Source: Hyaloscypha bicolor E
Taxonomy: Eukaryota > Ascomycota > Leotiomycetes > Helotiales > Hyaloscyphaceae
Direction of reading: 5' to 3'
NCBI RefSeq assembly: GCF_002865645.1
Contig: NW_020194684.1
Location: forward strand, 1,333,308 to 1,397,307
DNA: 64,000 nucleotides
The translations under genes and the position numbers were made by a program. Under the pieces are notes generated by a model, which saw nothing but the letters and a program-made list of their open reading frames with translations, did not search any database and was not told the DNA's origin. Below, piece by piece: positions 13,901-25,119 of the stretch; the stretch's first letter is position 1; the number at the start of each line of letters is the position of its first letter.

Positions 13901-15395
13901 AAATATTGCCCTACCTGAAAATACTTTTAACTAGACTATAAGCCACTATATAGCTAATCTATAGGTCAATTATACCTATAAGATATTACTAGTAACTATA
14001 ATATAAGCCTAACTAAATATAAACTAGTACTCTTACTTTTAGATAATTATAGTAATAATTATAGATAATTTATAAACTACCCACTTTTACTTATAAGGCC
14101 CGGATAGTACTAGTAAAACGTTCCTCTATAAGACCCTCTACTACTATTACTATAGCCAAGGTAAAATAGTTCTATATATAGTATTAACGGGTATTATAGC
14201 TTTTCTTCTTCCGGATAGATATATATCTCACTTCTAGTTCCGGATTTTACTCAAGCTTAATAAGTCATCTATAAATACAATTACTAAAACAAGCCGGCTC
14301 AGGGCTCTCTTATATTCTATAGACCTGATTATCTGAAATAAGGTATCTATATAGTATAAGTACTGCTTTAAGGTAGTATACTAGCTAATAATTAATTTAC
14401 GATTAGTTATAGATAATATTCTCTTTAGAGAAATATCTATAATTCTCGGAAGGAACTTTACTCAGATCTTACTAATAGTTCTATATAGTTTACAAGCCAA
14501 TATAGTACGGGCCTGCTTATAGCAGATATAGATCTGGCTATAGCTCTATTAGTTATTATTATAGATTAATATACGGGTCCGTAATAATCTGTTCGAGTAG
14601 GATTTTATAAACTGGATTATTAGTCTACTATATAACCTGTCCTTAAATAAACAGATTATACTCCCGCCTTTTATTCCGTATATCTAGTTAGTTACAGATC
14701 TAATTAATTATATCTATTTATAAAAATAACTCTTATAAACCCCGTATAATTACCGGGCCTTTAGCGGACAGGTAATTCTATTAACTCTAAATAATATAGT
14801 CCGCAAGCTTAACTAAATAATTCTGGATATATTTCCTGGCCAGAAACGGATATATTTTATAATAGATTCGGCTAATATAAATAAGGCAGATTCTAAGATT
14901 ACAGAATTACCTCTAGAGATCTTATAAAGTATCTATTTACTAGATCTACTTCTCTTCAAGCTATAACTTAAGATTAGTATACCTATAATACTTTTATAGA
15001 ATCTCTATTTATAGAAAGGGCTTTATAACGGGTTACGGATATCGATTTATAGCTTTAAGAAATTCTTGATTCGGGTATAGCTACTAGATAGCGACTTTAA
15101 CGGCCAGTTACGGACAATTTTACGGATTAAGCTCTAGTCTATAGATTAATAATTGTTTTTTATGCTTTTCCGTAAGCAGTTTCTACTTGCTTTATTCTTT
15201 ATAATAACTATTAATAAGTTATAAGGCTAGTTATTTGAGGCAGTAGAAGTGGATTTATAGTTGCCGGTCTTTTCTTATAGCTAGTTCTATATAGTAGCCT
15301 TATAGATAACCTTATAAGCAGGGCTTTATATTCTTTTATTCCCTAATATAAACTATATAAGTAATATAATATATCCAGAAATATTATAAGGTCTT
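11000..15395 (+). pseudogene. Helitron Rep-helicase (RepHel) relic
   Basis: Rep nicks DNA and starts rolling-circle transposition; the fused 5'-3' helicase unwinds it. Near 12,400 the Rep region reads FITFIANLY.PEI, matching the family's FITFT.N..W.EI. The two-His metal site at 12,606-12,641 reads SLPYIYLLLFLK, where both His codons have become Tyr. Near 13,180 there is EAFWHLFK..I...FPPV, a conserved Helitron stretch before the helicase. Walker A at 14,097-14,120 reads GPDSTSKT for GPGGTGKT. The Pif1 C-terminal motif near 15,180-15,290 reads ITINKL.G.LFEAVEVDL. Dozens of TAA/TAG codons and the lost catalytic His residues show it is inactive. Confidence 0.85.
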
Positions 15396-15515
15396 GCTTA
15401 GCTTTTAACTTACTTATAGATAACTTTATATACTTACGGGCTATTTTTCTTCTTATACCGTCCGTAAAGGCCTTTATTATATAATATACTTCCTTTAATT
15501 CCAAATTCACTCGGG

Positions 15516-15602
15516 ATAAGTTTAGAGTAAAATTATTAATTGGCCCCGGAGCTTGTATAGGGCCGCCAATTAATAATTTTAGCGAAGCGGCCCTAAACTT
15601 AT
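15516..15602. repeat. 87-bp palindrome at Helitron 3' side
   Basis: Outer arms ATAAGTTTAG / CTAAACTTAT and inner arms TAAAATTATTAATTGGC / GCCAATTAATAATTTTA enclose a GC-rich loop (CCCGGAGCTTGTATAGGG). The fold is nearly perfect, and unlike its surroundings it keeps CpG and GGCC sequence. It could be the Helitron terminal hairpin, or a small separate foldback element. I saw no second copy in the window. Confidence 0.85.
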
Positions 15603-16139
15603 ATATTTATTAAGTATTTTTATAAAACAAATACTAAAAAGAATAATTAGAACCAGAATTAGCTATTATAACTTTAAAGTATTTATAGTAAATTTATTTT
15701 ATTATATTACTTATAAAGAAGCTATATCTTATATATTTAGTTATATTTCCGAATTAGATTAAATTACTTATTTGGATCTAAAATAAATACTATATCTATT
15801 ATTAGTAGCTATTAAGAATAATTAATATAAAGAGTTAAAAACGAAATTCTAGTAATATATTATTTTACAAGTATTAAATTAGCTTAAAAAAGCTATTAAT
15901 AAGCTTTTATATTACTAATCTCTTTTATTTCAATTAATTATTTTCTTTTTTAAATATAAATATATTTTTTTTATTACTATAAATAATTTACCTTATATAT
16001 CTATTATTATTATAAGAAACTTTATTATTATAATACTACTTTATAATAATACTATAAATATAATAATACTATAAATATAATAGAAAATAGCTTATCTAAT
16101 ATTAATAAACTATCTTGAGTATTAATAAGTATAATTAAG

Positions 16140-17120
16140 GGTTTTTAATTAGCCCTATTTCTCGAAAACTTGGAAATATTATTTTTCTAAACTAGTTTAA
16201 CTAATATTATAAAGTGGAATATAAATAGGTACTCGAATAATATTATTAAAGTTATTACTAGTATTATTACTATAAATAGCTTTACTTTCAAATTTATAAA
16301 TACTAATCCAATTTCCTTATAATAAAAAGAGGTTTATATTACTACTATTATTAATTTATTTAAAACCTATAGTATAATTCCTATTTTCTTTTATAATTAC
16401 TTCTTTCTAATTAATTCTATTAAGGAATTTTTCGAGATTACTAATATAATTACCTTTATTAGTATTAGTATAATTATTACTTTTACCCAAGATCTTATAA
16501 TTACGGATTTACTACTTATATAATCTGTATTATTAATATTTACTATTAAGGCCCGTTAAAATACTTTCTTTTAATATCTCGAGAGGAAAATACCTAATTT
16601 AATATTATTTAATACCGGTATTAGTAATATTTGAATATATAACTTTGCTCTATTATTTATTATCCCCGAATCTTGCTATATTGAGATTCTATTACTTATA
16701 CTACCTGCCCTAAATATTTTGGACCTAATTACAATTAACTTTATTAAATTATTTCTTTAAAAGTTTAAATGAAATCCGGTATAAATAACGTTTATTATAG
16801 AAACTAGTAAGAAGTTACTACTTAGCTAAATTAACTAGCTTAATATATTAGTATATATATTATTAAATATTATAGTAAAGAGAAAAGATATAGTAGCTAT
16901 ATTACTAGAAATAAATGGGATAGTATTTATAATAGTAATAATATAATAACTAGATAATACTAATAATCTTGCTCTTATAATACTAGTAAAACTAGTAGTT
17001 TTAATTTTATTAAAAAGAACTTGTTTTAGATATTAGTAATTTAGTACCTCTAATTTTAATTAAATAGTACTAGTTAATATAAGCAAAAATTCCCTACTAA
17101 ATCTAATTAACTAAGTCGAC
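16140..17120 (+). pseudogene. Unidentified coding-like tract
   Basis: Long plus-strand frames with few interruptions, nearly all TAA/TAG, including text such as SIKEFFEITNIITFISISI and FIIETSKKLLLS. It is richer in C than the flanks. I cannot match it to a family; it might be an upstream exon region of the zinc-finger pseudogene or a separate decayed gene. The section from 15,603 to 16,140 shows nothing I can name. Confidence 0.3.
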
Positions 17121-17639
17121 TTTAATATAAGAATTGCTCTAAAACAAAGTAAAAAGATTTATGCCTATATAAGCTTTAGTAGGCCTCTTACTATAAGGTA
17201 TTAGAAAGCGAGAGGTTTAAAGCTTAATTCTAAAGACGAAATAAATAGAATATATAATAAAACTCTTTTATAATTCTCGGCTAGCTAGAGAATAATAAAA
17301 AGTAATAATTAAATATAGTTTTCCCTAATTAAGTAATTCTCTTTTACTCTAGCTTAGTACTCGACTCTTACAAGTTATATAATATTAATAATTAATTATA
17401 TTATAATTCCATTATAACTATATTCTCTATTTTACTAAAAAGTAAAGCATTTCACTTATATTAAGGCTTCTTTTTCTCTATAAGACCTGAATTAAGAGAT
17501 TTGCATTTAATACGTTTTATTTTGCTTTATTACTTTATTTAATTTGAAATAGTATAAATATAGTTTATATTATATTCTCTTTATTACTATTCTCCTTCTT
17601 CTATTACCGCTCCTCTACTCTCTACTACTTTGTCCCCAT

Positions 17640-19262
17640 TTCTATTTACTCTCTGAACTAAGTATAGCAAGAGCCGGAACTTCCATTTAGGCATTTAGCC
17701 CTTTTAATATCGAGAACATTTCCGTTAAGGCTATACCTGAAATAAATATTAGTATTATAATATTCAGTTAATTAATTCGGGATCTCATAAGACTCTATAA
17801 GATATACTGAATTATAAATACCTGGAAATTTCTTATAAAAATTATAAATAATTTTAAATAGAATATTAAATCCTATATAACTTAAATAATAAAGCGCTTT
17901 AATATCTTTAAGTATAATACTACTGCTTTCGGACCAGGATTTAATAAGGCAGTCTCTAGGGCCTGAAATAATGAAGACTAGGTCTTAAAGGCCATAGAAA
18001 TCCTCTAGTTTAATAAGAGCCTTATAGACGCCATTTACTAAGTAAAATATATCTATAGCTAAAGATTGAACTTTCTGGTAATAGTAATAGAAAAAGGCTA
18101 CCGTAATACGAAAGCAGAGATCCAAGGGACGTTTATATATCCAAGCCAAATATAAAGTATTATAAGAAAAATCAATATAAATAGTAGCTATATTATCGTT
18201 ATTTCCTAGCTTTATATATCTCCGTAAGGCCTTGGCCCGAGCCACATAGCAAACTCGCAAGATAGTTATTAGAGTCGCTTTTATTTGCACTTCCTAGTTC
18301 GTCTATATGCCCGGAATGCTTGGTAATATATGGCCAAGGTATTTCGGCTTAACTGCAATTATTCTTGGTATAAGGGCGCTCAACCAGATTTTTGATTATA
18401 TCTTAAGCGGAAGCTTCGAGAAGCTTGGAAAGAAGTCGGAGGAATTAGTATTCCCTATATTTTCGAAAGGTATTTCGATATCTAGTTATTAGCTTCACTA
18501 ACTTTGGGTCCGAACCTGAGCAGGAATATACTCAAACTCACGAAGACTATAATATATCTTGGTAACTAAGTAACTTTAACTAGAGTAATCTCGACTTCCT
18601 TGATCTTAATAGTAAAGACTTGGACTATATATAGTAGCTGTTTAATAATATAACCATATTATAATTATTAGACTTTATATTAACTCCTAATACCTATTTA
18701 TAGGGCGAATTTATACCGGATAATACCCTCTATAGTTTGCAGTAATAGAGAATCTATTACCTCTACCTGTACTAGCTACTTTTTGGGCATTATTATTAAC
18801 TAGTTCTCTAGTTTCGAATATCTCGCCTATAATATTATATCTCTAATTACTATATATGGCTCTAATAATACCGCTAGCTATAATCTTATCCTCTACTTAA
18901 CCTGAACCAAAACCACTCTATACCTGTATAATCTACTATCCAAACCGCTTATATTCTAAGCCCCAGTATCTAAAGTAAGCCTGGGATCCTAGTAAACCTC
19001 GGATAAACGTATTAATTACCCTTTTAGGCAGTACTTAAAGATATACAAAAAGCGCCTTGTATATTTATTAGCTATATATAGCAGACGCTTTGCAGAAATG
19101 AAAGATATAAGAAGGCACGTTCGGACGCACTATCTAGGGGTCTTGCCTTATGAATAATACTTCTGTCCTTAAGGTAGATGCAAGTATTCGAGTAAGGGGG
19201 TTAGAAGGAAAGATAATTTGAAACGGCATCTTAGTAAGGTATATAAGCGGATAGAGCTTTGA
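17640..19262 (+). pseudogene. C2H2 zinc-finger protein relic
   Basis: The C terminus is clear: residues RRFAEMKDIRRHVRTH (about 19,081-19,128) are followed by YFCP.GRCKYSSKG and RRKDNLKRHLSKVYKR, ending at a natural TGA at 19,260-19,262. These fit two C2H2 fingers typical of fungal transcription-factor-like proteins. The first Cys pair would lie in VYLLAIY (C-x4-C with both Cys now Tyr), and the last His of the second finger reads Tyr. Upstream, one frame from about 17,690 reads IENISVKAIPEINISIIIFS and later GPGFNKAVSRA and FNKSLIDAIY. An acidic stretch, SEPEQEYTQTHEDYNISW, sits near 18,510 in another frame, so at least two frame changes or lost introns exist. Stops are mostly CAA-to-TAA type. 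Role inferred: DNA-binding regulator; target unknown. Confidence 0.7.
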
Positions 19263-19674
19263 TCCTATAATAATTTTCTAGGTATATATATAAACCTACT
19301 TGATTTATTGGTTTGCAATTTTTGGAATGGCGTTACTTGCCTTAGAACCTTGGAGAAGACACTAAAGGTAGAGATAAGAGGTAATCTATTTTAATAATTT
19401 CGTAAGGATATATCCTTCTTTATTTAGACTCCGCCTTACTAATATGGAATTATCTACTAGCTCTATATCGTATTGCTTTAGTCTTTCTATCTAAACTTTT
19501 TGAATCTTAATATCTATTATACTTCCTTTAACTCATGTTATTAATCTAGCTTTTTGGTTTGAATAATAACTATAAAAGTCGGACTCTAATCCTACCTTTA
19601 CTACTTTAATTTTATATACCCACGAAATATTATAAATAAAGACGGTATATTAGTAATAAAATTATAAAAAGGTC

Positions 19675-21838
19675 TTAGTATAAGTATATTTAGTTTTATA
19701 TCTTAACTACTAGATATGCTCCTGCTATCTCCCATAACGTAGTTCCGCCCCATATCTGAATATTATAGCTCATTACCTACTTACTCGCATCTGTCTTAAG
19801 ACATACTCTGAAATTATTACTTGTACTAATATTAAACTTTATAAGAGCCGTGAAAACTGCTAGCGGCCGACGAAACCTGCTAAGGTACTTCCGCCTGCAC
19901 CAAGTCCCATTAGAACTACCAGAGCATATTCCGGCTTCTATATCTTTCCTGTCTGGTGGGAAGGTGATTTATGACCCTGAACCCATATGTAACTATAGCT
20001 TAGCTCCCGAGCCCCTCCAAGAACGTATGGTTCAGTCAAAGCCACGCTTATTAATATTGGTAGCGAGTAATTGGCAACGCCAGTTATAGTGTTCCTTGAT
20101 TTCAAAACCATTTAGTCCCATAAATACCTCTGGCTTAATGCGAAAGCGGGGCTAGAAGGTAATATGTCCGGTAATTTCGTTCGAGTAAATCTTTATACTC
20201 CCAAACTAGCCACACTAAAATTCGGGGTTGTCTTAGGCGACCTTGAACCACGATATCCGCATATTATAGAGTAGCCCTTTATCCTATATAGCCACTTTCA
20301 GGGTAAATTTCTCGAAATCAACTTTAACTAATGATCTGAGCCAAATAGTACTATTATCTGTACCGAGATCGATCATATTCAAAGCCACTACCATATTTGG
20401 AGCTTTGTCCGCCTTAGGTCCAATAGAAAAGAAAGCAGAGTTTAGGGAAGCTGGCTGAACAGTTTTCTAGTCATTATTCGTCTTATAGCTACTAATAGCG
20501 AAATAATAATCTCTGCTATTATTATCGGGGATATTAGGGTTCCTGTCATCTAGTTCTAAGAGCCGGAACCTTTCAAGATCGCTACTAACAGACCACTAGG
20601 CATTTACTAAATCTAGTGGCCCGTCCCGGTTTATTAAGCTAACAGACCGAGAATCCATTTGCAGGTAAACCCCCGGATATTTCACTAATTGAATGTTTAC
20701 GGCATTCCGAACTATCTAGTCTATTATAATCCGAAACATCTCTAATGGCGTAATAGTAAACTGGCAGTTTACTTGGCCACCCCTACCTTATTTGACTACC
20801 TTATTCATGAATAACTAATTACCGTCCATATATAGATAGGTATTAGGAAACTTGAAAGATACAATGGCGTATTTCACTTGACCCTTTGGTTTAATTATCC
20901 CTTGGGAAGTGGACTCGAGAGGGATAAACGTGAGATCGGTATATTGGTCTAAGGAAAATCGAGCCTTGACCTCTCCTGATCCGGTACTACTATTACGTCG
21001 GGCGCCCTTTGCTATCTTGATTATCGCTTGACCCTGATTCCAGGAGCAGAGAGGCACTTTCCGCAACGGGTATTTTAACCAAGCGAGCACTAACCGTAGT
21101 TTTTTAACTGTGAGACGAACGGCAGAGTTGGTCTAATCGAGTCCAAAGACGTAAATCCTAACCACGGTCCACTAATAAAGAAGTTAACTGTTGCGGCCAT
21201 CCGAATAACCAGAGATTAAGACTTACGTAGCTATTATGCCATACGTAAACTGGTGAACCACTTTGACCCTTGGTCGTATCGAGAGTATAATCGAGTAATA
21301 TCTCATTTATATCGAGAAACTTGCCCCCTGGGTCCCCCATATTGTCTGGCCAAGTTTTTCGTAGGGATAGCCAAAAACCACGGCAGTTATAGCTCTTAGT
21401 TCATTGTCTGTAATAATTATACTATATCCAAATCCCTTTTACTGGAATCCCGGGAGTACTATAATGCCATAGTCGTGATTTCTATCCAAGTCCCGTTCGT
21501 AATACGGAGAGATAAAGTACTATTGGCGGTTAATAGCGTTGGTTGGCTCTTGGATAATAATAGTTTTTTCCCCAGGGAATGTGACTTCTAATCTTTCGGC
21601 ATACGTTTTCGTAGGTACCCAAAGATTGTGACCAGTAGTCAAGATGCATCCTGTATCAGAACCAGGAATATTGATTAGGAAGCTGCTTCCTATATAATCT
21701 TGGTCGAATCGTATCCTGAGGTAACAGATCCATTGGTATGGCTATGATATTATAGGTTTTATTTATATCCGCTCATTGACTCCAATAATCTTTTCTCGCT
21801 GATTATCTCCTCTATTATTGGGAAAGACTAAAACGACC
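19675..21838 (-). pseudogene. Trypsin/V8-like serine protease joined to H-type-lectin-like region
   Basis: The minus strand from the C-run downward reads a chymotrypsin-fold protease. Its triad is present: His in TTGHNLW (21,628-21,630), Asp in NHDYGIIVLP (21,472-21,474) and Ser in DTTKGQSGSPVY (21,260-21,262). NSAVRLT closes the domain. The Ser segment sits in a different frame from His and Asp, so two compensating frameshifts flank it (about 21,320-21,345 and 21,130-21,250). The same frame continues for over 400 residues. Near 20,170-19,920 it reads HITF.PRFRIKPEVFMGLNGFEI and then NINKRGFD..IRSW, the pattern of the H-type lectin fold, with a weaker second match (YNIQIWGGTTLW) near 19,760. 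About 15 TAA/TAG/TGA codons interrupt it. V8-like fungal proteases are usually secreted; no signal peptide is visible because the N terminus abuts the C-run. Protease call strong, lectin call moderate. Confidence 0.75.
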
Positions 21839-21883
21839 CCCCCCCCCCCCCCCCCCCCCGGTGTCGATTTGGGGTGTCGATGG
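21820..21883. repeat. Left inverted-repeat arm with 23-base C run
   Basis: GGGAAAGACTAAAACGAC, then 23 C (21,837-21,859), then GGTGTCGATTTGGGGTGTCG. The reverse complement of 32,852-32,906 has the same order of blocks: GGGAAAGACTAAAACGAC, a C-rich run, GGTATTAATTTGGGGTATTA. Differences in the last block are all G/A or C/T transitions, so the right copy looks like a RIP-mutated version of this one. GGTGTCGAT is itself duplicated around TTGG. Such ends resemble terminal repeats of fungal Tc1/mariner-pogo elements, but this is inference. Confidence 0.8.
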
Positions 21884-22385
21884 GGGCCACACTAGCCGAA
21901 ATCAGCAGGCGGTAGCAGGTGCCTGTATATATTACTTTATATATACCAATATATACAGATTAATATATATTAGTATACTAATGCACGCATTGCATTCTCT
22001 GAATGGCATCGTTATTATTATTATTATTTCCAGACAAATTTGGTTGTATCGCAATTAGTCCAAAAAAAATTAGGGTCTTATAGGCTTATAGTAATACATA
22101 TTTCCTCTTAACCACTGGCAGAACCAGAGGCATTTGGTTTTAATTATTTTAAATCATTGACCCTGCTTATTCCAGACCCTATAACTTTATAATGGAGTAA
22201 TTTGCCAGAAAATTCTTATTTTAATATAATAGACTACTCCCTAATTTATAATCGAATTATAATATTAGCTAGTAAGTATAACCTCTAATATTTAAATAAT
22301 AATTAAGAGCCTTTTATATTATTTGATATAGTAATTTACTCTATATAATGCCCCTTTATTACCTTTAAAGTATAGAACTTATAGT
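21884..22385. other. Low-RIP sequence grading into AT-rich sequence
   Basis: CA and TG dinucleotides are common up to about 22,200, so this segment escaped heavy RIP. A short frame opening with WGVDGGHTSRNQQAVAGAC overlaps the inverted-repeat arm and has no recognisable domain. I do not call a gene. Confidence 0.4.
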
Positions 22386-22389
22386 ATAT

Positions 22390-22450
22390 AAAATATAGTG
22401 CCTTTATCTACTATAGGCTTAAAATATAGTAAATAGAGGCACTATATTTT
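22390..22450. repeat. Imperfect hairpin, 24-bp arms
   Basis: Left arm AAAATATAGTGCCTTTATCT... and the reverse complement of the right arm AAAATATAGTGCCTCTATTT... differ at two positions and enclose a 13-bp loop. The same AAAATATAGTAAA-type core recurs in hairpins near 24.9 and 27.95 kb, suggesting a small dispersed foldback family. Confidence 0.75.
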
Positions 22451-22989
22451 TACCTCAGGATATATATATTAAGAAGTAGAAATACCTTCCCAATTTAGTT
22501 TATCTAAAGTAATATAATAATTCATAATAGGTTCCGAATATATTTCCTTTATTTATATTCCCAAAATTTAGTATATTAAGTATAAATTATATAAGTAAAT
22601 AGGCGAATTTAAATATCTTATATATCTGCTCCGTAAATATAAAAGAACCTCCTTATTCTGCCTTAATCTTTCCTTCTTTTATATCTTTAAATACTATTTT
22701 ACCCTTAATACAAGTATTACCAAGTCAAAATAATAATAACTAGCAAGTATATCTATTAAAGAGGGGCAAGAGGAAACACGACACATAATAGGGGATCGAC
22801 TGGAAGTAACCACAAATTAAGGAGGCATTATATTAGTAAAGTGTGTATTGGGTTACTTTACGTCCCTTCTATAAGAAGGGCAAGGGCTAAATACAAAAAG
22901 GAGAGAAGAACTAAGGGATCACGTGAGAACATGTAATTATGCCAAATGTCGACCCAATCCCCACTATACTATTTGAGAATAATTCCTTA
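22451..22989. other. AT-rich sequence with a low-RIP patch
   Basis: AT-rich up to about 22,735. From about 22,740 to 22,980 normal CA/TG content returns (GGGGATCGACTGGAAGTAAC, GGATCACGTGAGAACATG). The patch could be a late insertion such as a solo LTR or a unique sequence spared from RIP. No matching second copy or terminal repeat is visible. Confidence 0.4.
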
Positions 22990-24010
22990 AATTAATCCCA
23001 ATCTTAGCTTTAGCTAAGCTTTGCTTTAGGGTCAAGTTCAAGTTCCTGCAAACTATATTGGCTTAAGCCCCCAGCTACTATAAATCTGGTAGTAACTAGC
23101 TATTCTGGCTTATACTTATAGTATTTAAGCTTAAGGATATACTTATTATATTACCTATCGAGTTAAGTACTTTACTAATACTATTCTCTGCCTTATTCGC
23201 AATAGTAATAATATTCCTCTCTTTAATAAATACACTAATTATATATACTCTAACTTACCTGCTTTCTAGTATAAAGCCACTATTATTAATTCACTTAACC
23301 CTGGCCCTTCTTCTTAGCCTCTTCCTATACTACTAGTACCTGCTATAGTTACCCCGATTCGCCCTTTTCCGCAATTACTTAGATTAGAATCTTAACCTTT
23401 GCCTCCTTCCTAATAACCTCAGTTTTAGCCTGCTCTATCTTTATCTATTTAATAGCAAACTTCTCCGGCTAGCTTCTTATAAATACTTCTCCTTAACAAG
23501 ATACGGATCCCTTTACTTCTCTACTTTAGGACATTTAATAATAATCTGGTCCTATTATAGGTTTACTCCTGGTTTCGAGAGAAAAAGAATTAGTCTCTCT
23601 ATCTAATAATAGAATACCTAACTTCTATATAAATACGGATTTAAAGAGTTCTATAGCTTTTAATAAATTAGGTAATATATTACTTAATTCCATATCCCTT
23701 CTACTATATACTAGACCGCTATTAAGTCATCTTAGCTAATAACCCCCTATTTCTTCTAGATATCCCCTAATATCTCGGAATTCTCCCTATAATAGCTTTT
23801 CTCCCTTAATATCCGGCTTAATAACCTTCTTTAGGTTTTTAGTAAAGTCTACCCTATTACCAGAATTCAGCTCCTTGCCTTAATACTCTATATCAGGCAG
23901 CCACTTATAGTAAAGTAGTTACTATTAAGGATATTTATAACTAAAAGAATTAGAAACCTATATTAGAACTCCTTTAAAGTATTAGCTACTTGAATTATTA
24001 TATAAGGAAG
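22990..24010 (-). pseudogene. Unidentified coding-like tract, minus strand
   Basis: The minus strand gives long frames broken mainly by TAA/TAG, with text such as NSGNRVDFTKNLKKVIKPD, GEFRDIRGYLEEIGGY, RRDMELSNILPNLLKAIELF and a charged tail, KIEQAKTEVIRKEAKVKIL. The Lys/Glu-rich C-terminal part resembles tails of many fungal transposases and coiled-coil proteins. I cannot assign a family. It lies inside the inverted-repeat-bounded 11 kb and is a candidate for that unit's own gene. Confidence 0.35.
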
Positions 24011-24434
24011 TTAGTATAGTAATTGAGTATAATAAATGCTTTAGTTTAAGGGTTTTAGTATTATTAGAGAGATTTACTAAACTACAAGTATTAGTTCTAT
24101 ATTAAGGTTAGAATAATCTTAAAACAGAAGAATAAGTATAATAGTAATAGAAGTATACTAAAAGCAGCTATAGATATATTTATACTTGCAAATTTCAGGC
24201 CACTCTTTAGTATATCTATTTCTTAATAATAAAGAGAAATATAGTAAAGAGATATATATATATAATAGAATATTTATAAATTTCAAGGAAATATATAAGA
24301 TAGTTTAATTAATATAATAGTTTACTTTATATTTTAGTATAACTATATACTAAAAAGAATTAATTTTAGACCGAATCTAATTCTATTAAATATATAAATC
24401 TTTACTAATTTAGTAAACCTCTGAAATATAACTT

Positions 24435-24630
24435 ACTTCTTTTATTTTTACTTCAAACTATAATAGAAATATATAGTAGATTTCTATTATATTTTGCTCC
24501 TATATTTTAGTAAAGAAATAGCAGATCCTAGTACTTCTTTTATTCTTACTTTAAACTATAATAGAAAGATATAATAGATATCTATTATATTTTGCCCTTA
24601 TATTTTAGTAAAAAGATAATAGATTCTAGT
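24435..24630. repeat. 98-bp tandem duplication with a third copy nearby
   Basis: Two head-to-tail copies (24,435-24,532 and 24,533-24,630) both contain TCTATTATATTTTGC and TATTTTAGTAAA. A diverged partial copy lies at 24,854-24,932 (TTTACTATATTTTGCTCC). Each unit contains a short self-complementary segment around ATAGTAGATTTCTATTAT. Neighbouring bases show nothing else that I can name. Confidence 0.8.
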
Positions 24631-25119
24631 TATAATAGCGGAATTAATATACTAGTTAAAGGCTTAAAGTTTAATAAATTTCATATATTAAAAATACTAA
24701 GCCAGAAAGTAAAGAAAAGAGAAATGCTTTAATTTCTTAGTATTATCTTATCTAAATATTCCGGCTTAGCTTTATTTTATATCTATTTCCGATTTTCTAT
24801 TTCTGGCAAATTATATTATTATACTAGCTATTATATTAGTACTAATAAATCTGCTTTAAACTATAGTAAGAAGATATAGTAAATATTTACTATATTTTGC
24901 TCCAATATTTTAGTAAAGAAGTAATAGATCTAATTATCTTTAAAATAAAGATTTTATCTTTATTTAAAAAAGATATTATATTTATATTATTAAATTATAG
25001 GCATTTATATATAAATATATTATAAATAAAACTAGCTATACTAAAACCTATATTATATTTATATATAAGAATACTAATTACTTTAACTTAATAGCAGATT
25101 TATATAATTATATAACTTT

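Larger units (their letters stand above)
10800..15602 (+). mobile_element. RIP-degraded Helitron
   Basis: The element is defined by one long decayed frame encoding a rolling-circle initiator (Rep) followed by a Pif1-type helicase, the combination specific to Helitrons. The 3' boundary is placed at a strong palindrome about 120 bp after the end of the coding frame. Helitrons carry a hairpin close to the 3' terminus, but the usual CTRR end cannot be confirmed. The 5' boundary is not visible, and the start given is only where the Rep-helicase-like text begins to be plausible. Confidence 0.75.

Noticed and set aside
17985..18492. Open frames on both strands (minus 17,985-18,290; plus 18,307-18,492)
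   Set aside because: They overlap the better-supported decayed frame of the zinc-finger pseudogene and have no domain; they are out-of-frame shadows.
19850..20089. Plus-strand open frame of 79 codons
   Set aside because: It is antisense to the H-type-lectin-like part of the protease gene, whose minus-strand frame explains the sequence better.
21861..22058. Plus-strand open frame of 65 codons next to the C run
   Set aside because: It starts at the homopolymer, runs into AT-driven Ile/Tyr-rich text, and shows no domain.
22990..24010. A pogo/Fot1 transposase matching the GGTGTCGATTTGGGG ends
   Set aside because: The charged tail is compatible, but no DDE/DDD core or CENP-B-type helix-turn-helix could be read.
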